Below, in pieces: positions 45,015 to 52,711 of a stretch of 64,000 nt of DNA. Both the position numbers and the translations under genes were made by a program. Origin of the DNA: an uncultured Candidatus Melainabacteria bacterium (lineage in GTDB: Bacteria; Cyanobacteriota; Vampirovibrionia; Gastranaerophilales; Gastranaerophilaceae); contig CAKUZW010000001.1 in the NCBI GenBank assembly GCA_934718135.1, positions 372,001-436,000 on the forward strand, read 5' to 3'. Position 1 is the stretch's first letter. Every line of letters starts with the position of its first letter. Under the pieces are notes generated by a model, which did no database searches, had not been told where the DNA came from, and was given only the letters and a program-made list of their open reading frames with translations.

Positions 45015-45779
45015 TTAAGCTTTTGCTTCTTCAGCAACACCAGCATCTTCTGCTGAAATTTTTTCAACTTTTTTTGCTTCGTTTGCTTTGTTTTCTCTCA
45101 ATTGTTTACCTTCTAAAACAGCATCAGCTAATTTTGAAGTAATCAATTTGATAGATCTGATAGCATCATCATTACCAGGGATAATGTAGTTGATGCCGTC
45201 AGGATTAGCATTTGTATCAGCTAAACAAATAACAGGAATACCTAATTTGTTAGCTTCTTTGATAGCGATTTCTTCTTTAGCTTGGTCTACAACGAAAATC
45301 AAATCAGGTAAACCACGCATATCTTTAATACCGCCTAAAGTTTTAGACAATTTAGAAAGTTGTCTGTTCAATTGAGCAACTTCTTTTTTAGGTAATTTAT
45401 CAACGTAACCGTTATTGATAAATTCTTCCATTTCTTTTAGTTTGTTAACTCTGCCTCTGATAGTTTCAAAGTTAGTTAACATACCGCCTAACCATCTTCT
45501 GTTGATGTAGTAAGCACCTGAACGTTTAGCTTCTTCAGCAACAACTTCAGCAGCTTGTTTTTTTGTACCAACAAAAAGAACATTTTTTCCTTTTGCAGCA
45601 AAATCTCTAACAAGATTGTATGCTTCATCTAACAAATCTGTAGTTTTTCTTAAATCAATAACATAGATACCGTTTCTAGCACCGTAAATATACGGTTTCA
45701 TTTTTGGGTTCCATCTTTGTGTTTGGTGTCCGAAATGTACACCTGCTTCTAAAAGTTCAATCATAGATGCTGTTGGCAT
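45015..45779 (-). CDS. rpsB: 30S ribosomal protein S2
   Basis: This 254-aa small-subunit protein has the conserved start 'ELLEAGVHFGHQTQRWNPKM', the 'NVLFVGTKKQAAEVV' strand and 'RWLGGMLTNFETIR', plus 'GIPVICLADTNANPDGINY' near residue 190. The C-terminal about 30 residues are Lys/Glu/Ala-rich. A strong TAAGGAG precedes the ATG. It is the first gene of the rpsB-tsf pair. Confidence 0.99.
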   Translation of the reverse strand: MPTASMIELLEAGVHFGHQTQRWNPKMKPYIYGARNGIYVIDLRKTTDLLDEAYNLVRDFAAKGKNVLFVGTKKQAAEVVAEEAKRSGAYYINRRWLGGMLTNFETIRGRVNKLKEMEEFINNGYVDKLPKKEVAQLNRQLSKLSKTLGGIKDMRGLPDLIFVVDQAKEEIAIKEANKLGIPVICLADTNANPDGINYIIPGNDDAIRSIKLITSKLADAVLEGKQLRENKANEAKKVEKISAEDAGVAEEAKA

Positions 45780-46161
45780 CGGTTTTCTCCTTATGTTTTA
45801 ATGTATTGTACTACGGGTTAAAAAGCCTCATCTTACGCATAAATTCGGGTTAAAATTATGTTTGGACTAGGGCGAACCTATCAGGCTAATGTAACCATTA
45901 ATATAATACTCAAAACATAGATTTATGCAAACCTTCAAGCAATAAAACTTAAAAAAGTGGATAGGTCTATGAGAAGGGAATAGGTTCGTTACGATTTTAT
46001 TAATGTCATTGCGAACGGGTTTTGAAAAATTATTCTTCAAGTCATACAACAATCTCCAGTGTCGCAATCCCTGACAAGTCTTGTAATTGCTTAATTCGTA
46101 AGACAACGAGCGAGATGCCATTTGACATCTCGCTCGTTACTCTTTTTTTGATAATTCTTAA
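45780..46161. repeat. Gene-free spacer with partial MITE-like element and strong hairpin
   Basis: Between rpsB and rpsT no credible gene is seen. 'GAGAAGGGAATAGGTTCGTTACG' (about 45971-45993, shown by GGGAATAGGTTCGTTACG) is the unit also seen at 48.3, 53.5 and 62.5 kb. From 46003 to about 46100 lies one end of the element with ATGTCATTGCGAACGGG, 'CAATCTCCAGTGTCGCAATC' and 'CCTGACAAGTC'. Its other end is replaced by a perfect hairpin, AACGAGCGAGATG/CATCTCGCTCGTT (46105-46117 and 46126-46138), followed by a T run on the plus strand. Confidence 0.7.
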
Positions 46162-46431
46162 TTAAGCGTTAGCTAACTTTTTAACAGCAAGAGTTAATCT
46201 AGATTTTTTTCTAGCAGCAGTGTTTTTGTGTAAAATACCTTTAACAACTGCTTTGTCGCATAATTGATAAACTCTAGAAATTGCTGAATTTAAAGCTTCT
46301 TTATCTTCGCTTTTAGCTAGTTCTAAAGCTTTTTTTACAGCAGTTTTAATAGAAGTTTTGAATGCAACGTTTCTTTGTCTGTTTGCTTCAGCTATTAACA
46401 CTCTTTTTTTAGCAGATTTAATATTTGCCAT
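46162..46431 (-). CDS. rpsT: 30S ribosomal protein S20
   Basis: This 89-aa basic helical protein binds 16S rRNA. The true start is the ATG at 46431 (MANIKSAKKRVLIAEANRQR), preceded by AAAGGAAAGG; an upstream in-frame extension to 46479 is not typical. 'NTAARKKSRLTLAVKKL' at the C-terminus is the family signature. It is monocistronic. Confidence 0.97.
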   Translation of the reverse strand: MANIKSAKKRVLIAEANRQRNVAFKTSIKTAVKKALELAKSEDKEALNSAISRVYQLCDKAVVKGILHKNTAARKKSRLTLAVKKLANA

Positions 46432-46566
46432 TTTCTTAATTACCTTTCCTTTTGCTTTGTGCAAGTAATGAATTTGCACATTTTACTCTACTGAGGATGT
46501 GAGTACCCTTATTAAATACGAAAAAAATAATTTTTGCAAGGATACAGATATATTTGTTAATTTTTA

Positions 46567-46893
46567 TTATAATAAACCGTTAAGGATGTAGTGAAGAGTT
46601 TTTAGTTTTGCGGGATTGTTTTTAAGGATTTCGAGAGCTTTTAAGGAGTCTTTGTATAGCTTTTCTGTTTCGTTTGAGTTGATATCGTTGAGTAAATCGC
46701 TTGGGTTAACGTCTAAAACCTCAGAAATCTTGGCTAAAGTTTTTGAAGATACAAAATTGTTTCCAGTTTCGATTAAACTCAAAGTCCGTACTTCTATTCC
46801 GGAAAGTTCAGCCATTCTTTCTTGGGTTAATCCCCTTAATTTTCTGTACTTTTTAATGTTTTTCCCTAATGTAGTGCAAATTTTATCTTTCAT
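46567..46893 (-). CDS. XRE/Cro-family helix-turn-helix regulator, divergent from a pilin-like gene
   Basis: This 108-aa protein begins at the ATG 46893 with AGGAT in front. Residues 10-65 form a five-helix Cro/CI domain: 'LGKNIKKYRKLRGLTQERMA', 'ELSGIEVRTLSLIETGNNFV' (recognition helix) and 'KTLAKISEVLDVNPSDLL'. Residues 66-108 are a helical tail that could dimerise. It is transcribed away from the pilin-like gene at 47005 with 111 bp between the start codons, so it may control that gene and itself. The alternative is a housekeeping regulator unrelated to its neighbour. Confidence 0.88.
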   Translation of the reverse strand: MKDKICTTLGKNIKKYRKLRGLTQERMAELSGIEVRTLSLIETGNNFVSSKTLAKISEVLDVNPSDLLNDINSNETEKLYKDSLKALEILKNNPAKLKTLHYILNGLL

Positions 46894-46950
46894 ATCAATC
46901 CTAACCAAATGTTAACTAATAGAATTAAAACTTCAATGAAAAATTATTTC

Positions 46951-46979
46951 TTGCATTAGAAGTAAAAATGTGATATTAA
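46951..46979 (+). promoter_or_regulatory. Promoter of the pilin-like gene
   Basis: TTGCAT (46951-46956), 17 bp, TATTAA (46974-46979); a consensus AGGAGG lies a few bases before the ATG at 47005. Confidence 0.5.
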
Positions 46980-47004
46980 TGTTTCTAAACAGGAGGAATA
47001 TCAC

Positions 47005-47751
47005 ATGAAAAAGAACTCTACACTTTCGTTTGCTCTAACTGGGGGTGCTAAGCACATAGGTTTGCCACCAACAAAGGTGAAATTTGCATTTACATTGGCG
47101 GAGGTATTAATCACCCTTGGTATCATTGGCATAGTGGCAGCGATGACAATACCGGGATTAATCTCAAACTATCAAAAGAAGCAAACTGTCACCAAACTTC
47201 AAAAAGCGATTTCTATATTAAATCAGGCTTATAAACTATCTTTTGATGATGTTGGAGAACCAAGTGCTCAAGAGGCATTTAATATGGGTGCTGAACAATA
47301 TTTTCAAACTTATTGGGTTCCATATATAAAAACCGCTCTAATTTGTACAACGTATCAACAATGCGGGTACAAGGAACTAAAACCTTGGGTGTTTGCTAAC
47401 AATCAAAAAAATGAAACTGCTGTTATTTCCCCAGGCGGTAGAGCTACTTTTTATACTGCTGATGGATTTTTATATGTTATTTTTACTGACATTGGAGCTA
47501 CGGGGAATGAACAAAAAGACAATAGGGTAATAGTTGATATTAACGGAGCTGAAGGTCCTAATAAATTCGGTCGAGATGTGTTTTATCTAACTAGAGTAGA
47601 AAAAGATGGAGCCGGAATCCAAACGTTGGGAATGGATAGGTCTGATAGGGTGGTTAACGAAAACTGTTCTTCATCGGGTCAGGGTCAATTTTGTGCTGAA
47701 AGAATTCGCCGTGCGGGTTGGGAAATTGACAAAACTTATCCGTGGAAATAA
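47005..47751 (+). CDS. Type IV pilin/pseudopilin-like protein with extended leader
   Basis: This 248-aa protein has a class III signal: the cleavage region is AFTLAEVLITLGIIGIVAAM, with Phe29 as likely first mature residue and Glu33 at the +5 position. Ala replaces the usual Gly before the cut. The 28-residue leader is long and includes LPPTKVKFA, a module shared at DNA level with the gene at 52712. After the helix (about 29-52), the globular domain contains 'VIVDINGAEGPNKFGRDVF' and a C-terminal Cys pair region (NENCSSSGQGQFCAERIRRA) ending 'TYPWK'. It probably assembles into a pilus or secretion pseudopilus. Promoter and ribosome-binding site are strong; the HTH gene at 46567 is divergent. 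Confidence 0.88.
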   Translation: MKKNSTLSFALTGGAKHIGLPPTKVKFAFTLAEVLITLGIIGIVAAMTIPGLISNYQKKQTVTKLQKAISILNQAYKLSFDDVGEPSAQEAFNMGAEQYFQTYWVPYIKTALICTTYQQCGYKELKPWVFANNQKNETAVISPGGRATFYTADGFLYVIFTDIGATGNEQKDNRVIVDINGAEGPNKFGRDVFYLTRVEKDGAGIQTLGMDRSDRVVNENCSSSGQGQFCAERIRRAGWEIDKTYPWK

Positions 47752-48318
47752 ATTTTACTTTGTGTAGGTATTTAAATATTCGGTAGAATAATTTCAAAAG
47801 AAAAGTAGGTTGTCATGCTCTGCTCGTTTTGTTCATGATAACATTAGTTTGTATAGTATTGTTATTACTATTTTTTTCATATTATATTCTTATTTTATGT
47901 TGGGCTAGAAAGCCCAACTTCTTTTATGTAATTTTTCTAAACCCGTTCGCAATGACATGGAATTTTAAGGAAAAAAGGAAAAGAAAAATAAGTTCGTTAC
48001 AGAAGATATTATACATGTCATTACGAGGAATGATATTGAACAAGAAGTACAAAAGTCAGTACAGAGTGACGTAGTAATCCCTAACAAATTAAGCAATTGC
48101 AAACCTTGTCAGGGATTGCGACACTGGAGACTAATATCCAATTTGAAAAATAACTTCTCAAAACCCGTTCGCAATGACATGGATAATAAAACCGTAAAGA
48201 ACTTATTGACTTATCGACTCTAAGTAGATTCTTCGGCTAACGCCTCAGAATGACGTGAAAGAAGAAAACGTAACGAACTTATTCCCCTATTCCCTTTTTC
48301 CTTAATTGACTTTCACGA
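47752..48318. repeat. Gene-free repeat mosaic downstream of the pilin-like gene
   Basis: No credible gene is seen. In order: TTGGGCTAGAAAGCCCAA hairpin (47902-47919); a half element ending 'CCCGTTCGCAATGACATGG' (about 47941-47959); 'AATAAGTTCGTTAC'; a complete MITE-like element (48014-48181); 'CTTATTGACTTATCGACTC'; 'AGATTCTTCGGCTAACGCCT' with 'CAGAATGACG' (about 48226-48256); and 'CGTAACGAACTTATTCCCC'. The apparent 81-codon frame at 47829-48074 is built from these units. Confidence 0.75.
48014..48181. mobile_element. MITE-like element, complete copy (168 bp)
   Basis: The ends are inverted repeats: CATGTCATTACGA at the left and TCGCAATGACATG at the right (12 of 13 match). The inside contains 'GAGTGACGTAGTAATCCCTA', 'AAATTAAGCAATTGCAAACC' and 'TTGTCAGGGATTGCGACACT', all found in inverted orientation in the copies at 53540 and 53753. 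It has no coding capacity. Target duplication cannot be judged. Confidence 0.7.
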
Positions 48319-48549
48319 TTACCTCATCCGATAGGAAATTTGTTGAGGGTTTACGGCTTTGATAATTTTTTTATCGGTTTGGGGTTGGACATCTTTTCTC
48401 CCTAGTGGAATTCGAATTGATGATTGTTTGCCGAGTTTTATTTGAATGTGGTCAGTGCTTTTGGTTGGCGTTGTGGCACTATATACCGGAGCTAAGCACT
48501 CTAGCCCGAAACTCAAAACGAAAGCTGTAATTATTAAATATTTTTTCAT
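48319..48549 (-). CDS. Small secreted protein of unknown function
   Basis: This 76-aa protein starts at the ATG 48549 with TAGGAAGATTG in front. It has a typical signal peptide (MKKYLIITAFVLSFGLECLA, cleavage probably after 'VYSA'), leaving about 50 residues that are Lys/Gln-rich and polar with no Cys. A short motif 'IQIKLGKQSSIRIPLGRK' contains two similar halves. The clear signal peptide and ribosome-binding site argue for a real gene despite its size. Confidence 0.6.
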   Translation of the reverse strand: MKKYLIITAFVLSFGLECLAPVYSATTPTKSTDHIQIKLGKQSSIRIPLGRKDVQPQTDKKIIKAVNPQQISYRMR

Positions 48550-48720
48550 CAATCTTCCTACTTAAATTCCAACAGGTATTATATGTATTATATCCTATTT
48601 TTTGTGAGAAATCAAGGTTTTAAAGAATTAAGATTATATTAATAATTAGTCAAACTCAATGATAGTGAATTGTAACAGCTTGTATTAAAAATATGTAAAG
48701 AGATAGATTTATTATCTTTA

Positions 48721-48731
48721 TGCTATATAAT
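48721..48731 (+). promoter_or_regulatory. Probable -10 region of the pxpA-panC operon
   Basis: TGCTATATAAT contains TATAAT (48726-48731) and an extended -10-like TGC; no convincing -35 is present. The first ATG follows at 48769. Confidence 0.4.
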
Positions 48732-48768
48732 ATAGTAGGATATAGATTTAGTAGAAATTAGGATTATT

Positions 48769-49563
48769 ATGCAAAATGTTTTAGAGAGAAAAGCGATTAA
48801 AAATATAGATTTTAACTGTGATTTGGCACAAAGTTTCGGAATTTATAAAAACTCATCTGAATTTGGGCTATTGGATTATGCAAGTTCTGTTAATATTTCT
48901 TGCGGTTTTCATGCAGGAGATCCTTTAACAATTAAAGAAGCTTTATTAAAAGCCAAAGAAAAAAATGTGGTGGTTGGTGCTCATATCGGATTTCATGATA
49001 TCCAAGGTTTTGGTTACAGACAAATGGATTTGGATAAGGATGAACTTGATGCTCTTGTAACTTATCAGGTTGGGGCATTGATGACTTTTTCAAAGGCTTA
49101 TCACATGGAAATTGAACACGTAAGACCGCATGGAGCTATGTATCGTCAAGCTGCAGAAGATATTGAGTTCTCAAGAACTATTGCTAAAGCTATTAAAAAA
49201 TGCTCTAAATGGCTTGTTTATTATGGGGCAACAGGTGATAATTTGGCTCAAATATCAGAAGAAGAGAATATCCAAGTTGCACATGAAGTTCATTTGGAAA
49301 AGATTTATGACTCAAACGGAAATATTGATTTTTCAGCAAGAGATTTAGAAAATACAAATATTTCTATCCAAAGATTAAAAGACTTGTTGCAGAATTCTCA
49401 AGTTACAAACAATGTGGGTGGAAAAACAATTGTTCGAGCTGACAGTATTCACTTTTCAAATAAATTGTCAAACTCAAAAGATTTGATAATGCAAGCAAGA
49501 GGGATAGTTGAACCTTTGCCTTATAATTATAAAAACGCTCAAAAGTCGGGTTGGGTTGAATAG
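48769..49563 (+). CDS. pxpA: LamB/YcsF family protein (5-oxoprolinase subunit A-like)
   Basis: This 264-aa protein matches PxpA, which with PxpB and PxpC cleaves 5-oxoproline using ATP. Conserved segments: 'IDFNCDLAQSFGIYK' (family DLNxDLGESFG), 'NISCGFHAGDPLTIKEAL', 'VVVGAHIGFHDIQGFGYRQM', 'YQVGALMTFSKAYHMEIEHV' and 'RPHGAMYRQAAED'. Departures are Ala-Gln for Gly-Glu in the first motif and His-Ile for His-Pro in the third. PxpB and PxpC, normally adjacent, are absent here; instead yvcK and the pantothenate genes follow. Function could therefore have drifted. Confidence 0.88.
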   Translation: MQNVLERKAIKNIDFNCDLAQSFGIYKNSSEFGLLDYASSVNISCGFHAGDPLTIKEALLKAKEKNVVVGAHIGFHDIQGFGYRQMDLDKDELDALVTYQVGALMTFSKAYHMEIEHVRPHGAMYRQAAEDIEFSRTIAKAIKKCSKWLVYYGATGDNLAQISEEENIQVAHEVHLEKIYDSNGNIDFSARDLENTNISIQRLKDLLQNSQVTNNVGGKTIVRADSIHFSNKLSNSKDLIMQARGIVEPLPYNYKNAQKSGWVE

Positions 49564-49588
49564 AAGATAGAGATTAAAAGGGATAAGT

Positions 49589-50905
49589 ATGATTAAGAAA
49601 ATAAAGATGCCAAAACAAGCCGGATGGTTAATTCCGGGATTACAAGTAAAAAGATGGTTCGCTTTGATTTTTGTCGGAGCTGTTCTTATGACTGTCGGGA
49701 TTTTGATATTATTTGACCTTCAACCGATTTGGAACACTATGCAGTTTATCCAAAAAATTGCAACAAGAATTTCAACTGAATGGTTAGCCTTTGGTATTGT
49801 TATGATTGGTGCTGCAATATTTTTTAAAGGTTGGCAAAAAACCAACTTATCTATATTAGATATTGAAGATGACAGAAACAATGATGTTTTATTAGAAAAT
49901 CTATATAAAAGAAGAAAATTAAACAGAGGACCAAGAATTGTTGCAGTTGGAGGCGGAACAGGTTTATCAATGCTACTAAGCGGAGCAAAAAATATTACAA
50001 ATAATTTAACAGCAATTGTTAGCGTTGGTGATGACGGCGGAAGTTCAGGACGACTAAGAGAAGAAATGGGAATTTTACCTCCAGGGGATATTAGACACTG
50101 TATTACAGCTTTAGCTGACGATGAAGATTTAGTTAATAAATTATTTAAATACAGATTTAAAAATGGTGAAGGTCTTGAAGGACACAGTTTTGGAAATTTA
50201 TTCCTAACTGCATTGTATGATATCACAGGTGATATGGTTTCTGCTGTTAGAGCTTCATCTAGAGTTTTGTCTATCAGAGGAAGAGTTCTTCCTGCAACTT
50301 TGGATGATATGAAGCTTGTTGCAGAAATGGAAGACGGAAGAATTATTCATGGTGAGTCTACTATTCCGGAAGCTCATGGCAAAATCAAGAGATTATTCAC
50401 CGAACCTGCGAATTGTCAGGCTTTAGAAGATGTAATTCAAGCAATAAGAAATGCAGAATTGATTATATTAGGCCCGGGAAGTTTATACACCAGTGTAATT
50501 CCGAACCTTTTGGTTAAACAAATTTCAGAAGAAATAATTAAATCAAAAGCTAAAAAAATCTATGTTTGCAATATTATGACTCAACCTGGTGAAACTGATA
50601 ATTATACTGTTTCAGACCACTTGAAAGCATTAATTCAACATTCAGGTTCAAATAAAATCGTTGATGCTGTTTTAGTTAATGATTATTTGCCTGAAAAATT
50701 GGCTGATATTTATCAAAAATCAGGTTCTTACCCTGTTAAACTGGACACTCCGGAAGTCAAAAAACTTGGAATAAAAATTGTTGCGAAAAAACTTATTCAA
50801 GATAGTAAAGAGGGACTTGTTCGCCATAGTTCAAACAGAGTAGCAAGAGCTGTTTACTACTGGTTCAGAAAAGAACAAAAGAAATCTACAGGATTTTTCA
50901 AATAA
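49589..50905 (+). CDS. yvcK: YvcK/CofD-like protein with N-terminal membrane segments
   Basis: This 438-aa protein belongs to the YvcK family (UDP-sugar-binding factor needed for cell-wall synthesis and gluconeogenic growth). The core (about 115-425) shows 'RIVAVGGGTGLSMLLSGAKN', 'VSVGDDGGSSGRLREEMGIL', 'PPGDIRHCITALADDE', 'GHSFGNLFLTALYD' and 'ELIILGPGSLYTSVIPNLLV'. Unlike B. subtilis YvcK it carries an N-terminal extension with two membrane helices (about 24-46 and 64-84), a form known in cyanobacteria and actinobacteria-like relatives. It starts 26 bp after pxpA and 11 bp before panB. Confidence 0.93.
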   Translation: MIKKIKMPKQAGWLIPGLQVKRWFALIFVGAVLMTVGILILFDLQPIWNTMQFIQKIATRISTEWLAFGIVMIGAAIFFKGWQKTNLSILDIEDDRNNDVLLENLYKRRKLNRGPRIVAVGGGTGLSMLLSGAKNITNNLTAIVSVGDDGGSSGRLREEMGILPPGDIRHCITALADDEDLVNKLFKYRFKNGEGLEGHSFGNLFLTALYDITGDMVSAVRASSRVLSIRGRVLPATLDDMKLVAEMEDGRIIHGESTIPEAHGKIKRLFTEPANCQALEDVIQAIRNAELIILGPGSLYTSVIPNLLVKQISEEIIKSKAKKIYVCNIMTQPGETDNYTVSDHLKALIQHSGSNKIVDAVLVNDYLPEKLADIYQKSGSYPVKLDTPEVKKLGIKIVAKKLIQDSKEGLVRHSSNRVARAVYYWFRKEQKKSTGFFK

Positions 50906-50915
50906 GGCAAAAATA

Positions 50916-51773
50916 ATGGTAAAAAAAGTTACTGTAAGAACTTTAAAAAAGATAAAAGAAGCTGATGAAAAGTTTTCAATGCTTACGGCGTATGATTATT
51001 CAACCGCAAAGTATTTGGATGAAGCAGGAATTGACGTAATTTTAATTGGTGATAGCCTTGCAATGGTCGCACTTGGTTATGAAAATACAAATTCAATCGG
51101 TGTGGAAGAGATGGCTATCTTTACCAAAGCGGTAGCAAAAGGCGTTAGTCGTGCAATGGTTGTGACTGATATGCCATTTATGAGTTATACGATTGATATT
51201 CCGCATGCACTTACAAATATCGGAAATATGGTCAAACTTGGAGCGAATGCCGTTAAACTTGAAGGTTGTAACGACTACATGTTAGAATTGATTACCCGAA
51301 CTACTCAAATGGGTGTGCCTGTTATGGGGCATATAGGTTTTACTCCTCAATCTCAAAACGTCATTGGCGGTCATATTATTCAAGGTAAAAATGTAGATGC
51401 GACTTTAGAAATTCTAGAGCAAGCAAAAAAACTTGAAAAAGCCGGAGTGTTTTCAATTGTGCTGGAAATGGTTCCGGAAGAAAGTGCGAAATTTATATCT
51501 GAAAATATAAACGTTCCGACAATTTCATGTGGTGCCGGAAGATATTGCACCGGACAAGTTATTGTTTGCGATGATTTATTTGGTAAGTTTTCAGAATTCA
51601 AACCGAAATTTGCTCGCAAATATGGCGATATGAAAAGTTTGATTTTAGATTGTGCAACAAAGTATAATGAAGATGTTAAAAATGGAAATTATCCAAATGA
51701 TGACGAAGTTTTTAAATTAACCCCGGATGAAGCGAAACAATTAGAACTCCATCAGATGAATAACAAAAATTAA
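50916..51773 (+). CDS. panB: 3-methyl-2-oxobutanoate hydroxymethyltransferase
   Basis: This 285-aa TIM-barrel enzyme makes ketopantoate from alpha-ketoisovalerate and methylene-THF, the first step to pantothenate. Metal and substrate residues are seen in 'MLTAYDYSTAKYLDEAGIDV', 'ILIGDSLAMVALGYENT', 'VVTDMPFMSY', 'GANAVKLEG', 'VPVMGHIGFTPQS' and 'FSIVLEMVPEE' (catalytic Glu). It is followed 13 bp later by panC. panD and panE are not seen. Confidence 0.98.
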   Translation: MVKKVTVRTLKKIKEADEKFSMLTAYDYSTAKYLDEAGIDVILIGDSLAMVALGYENTNSIGVEEMAIFTKAVAKGVSRAMVVTDMPFMSYTIDIPHALTNIGNMVKLGANAVKLEGCNDYMLELITRTTQMGVPVMGHIGFTPQSQNVIGGHIIQGKNVDATLEILEQAKKLEKAGVFSIVLEMVPEESAKFISENINVPTISCGAGRYCTGQVIVCDDLFGKFSEFKPKFARKYGDMKSLILDCATKYNEDVKNGNYPNDDEVFKLTPDEAKQLELHQMNNKN

Positions 51774-51786
51774 AGAGGAGAAGAAA

Positions 51787-52644
51787 ATGTTAGTTCATAC
51801 AATTAAAGAAGTAAGAGAACAAGTTAAACAATGGAAAAAAGAAGGCTTAACTGTTGGTTTGGTTCCAACAATGGGTGCTTTGCACAACGGTCATTTGAGC
51901 CTTATAAAAAAAGCTGTTGAAAAATGTGATAAGGTTGTCGTTTCAGTTTTTGTAAACCCAATACAATTTTGCCCTGGGGAAGATTTAGACAAATATCCTC
52001 GAACACTTGAAGCTGATAAAAAACTTTGTGAAGATAATGGTGTAAGTATTGTTTTTGCACCAACTCCAACTGAAATGTATGGTGAAGGTCAAATGAGAAC
52101 CAATGATTTTTTGACTTACGTAATTCCTCCGTTTTTCTATGTAAATAAACTATGTGGAAAATCTCGTGTTGGACATTTTGACGGAGTTTGCACTGTTGTA
52201 AATAAATTATTCAACATTGTTCAGCCTGATTATGCTTTCTTTGGTCAAAAAGATGCTCAGCAACTTATCATTATCAAAAAAATGGTAAAAGATTTGAATA
52301 TTCCGGTTGAAATTATTCCTTGCCCAATTGTGAGAGAGGATTCAGGTCTTGCTCTAAGTTCAAGAAATAAATATTTATCAGAAGAAGATAAAAAATATGC
52401 TCTTGCATTGAGCCAAATCCTAAATAACATCAAATTGTGTTATAAAAAAGGAATTACAGATGTCGAAGCTCTAAGAGAAACTGCTTATAAGTTTTTGAAT
52501 GAGCATCATGAATTAGAGTATCTTGAATTTATGAATGAAGATAATCTTGACGAAATGAAAAAAGCTGATGATAAAACACGAGTGTTTATCGCTTGCAAAG
52601 TCGGTGGAGTAAGACTTATCGACAATATTTTGTTAGGTGAGTAA
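51787..52644 (+). CDS. panC: Pantothenate synthetase
   Basis: This 285-aa enzyme ligates pantoate and beta-alanine with ATP. The nucleotidyl-transferase motifs are 'GLVPTMGALHNGHLSLIKKA' (HxGH), 'VVVSVFVNPIQFCPGEDLDK' and 'YPRTLEADKKLCEDNGVSI', then 'FGQKDAQQLIIIKKMVKDL' and 'SGLALSSRNKYLSEED' (KMSKS-like loop). AAGAGGAGAAG precedes the ATG. Last gene of the operon; a perfect palindromic terminator follows. Confidence 0.98.
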   Translation: MLVHTIKEVREQVKQWKKEGLTVGLVPTMGALHNGHLSLIKKAVEKCDKVVVSVFVNPIQFCPGEDLDKYPRTLEADKKLCEDNGVSIVFAPTPTEMYGEGQMRTNDFLTYVIPPFFYVNKLCGKSRVGHFDGVCTVVNKLFNIVQPDYAFFGQKDAQQLIIIKKMVKDLNIPVEIIPCPIVREDSGLALSSRNKYLSEEDKKYALALSQILNNIKLCYKKGITDVEALRETAYKFLNEHHELEYLEFMNEDNLDEMKKADDKTRVFIACKVGGVRLIDNILLGE

Positions 52645-52673
52645 TTATTATCTTTTGTTGAAAAGTATTTTAA

Positions 52674-52704
52674 GGGGATTTCGCTATAGCGAAATCCCCA
52701 CTTT
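52674..52704. terminator. Bidirectional terminator between panC and a pilin-like gene
   Basis: GGGGATTTCGCTA and TAGCGAAATCCCC (52674-52699) form a perfect 26-bp palindrome, T-rich on the right (ACTTTTATTT) and A/T-rich on the left. Confidence 0.85.
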
Positions 52705-52711
52705 TATTTAA

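Noticed and set aside
45867..46121. Minus-strand open frame of 84 codons (CQGLRHWRLL-type sequence)
   Set aside because: It lies wholly in a repeat spacer, and the same peptide-like phrases appear in other repeat copies; it is a by-product of the element's sequence.
47829..48074. Plus-strand open frame of 81 codons with a hydrophobic start
   Set aside because: Made of the GGGCTAGAAAGCCC hairpin, a half MITE-like element and other repeat units; no ribosome-binding site.
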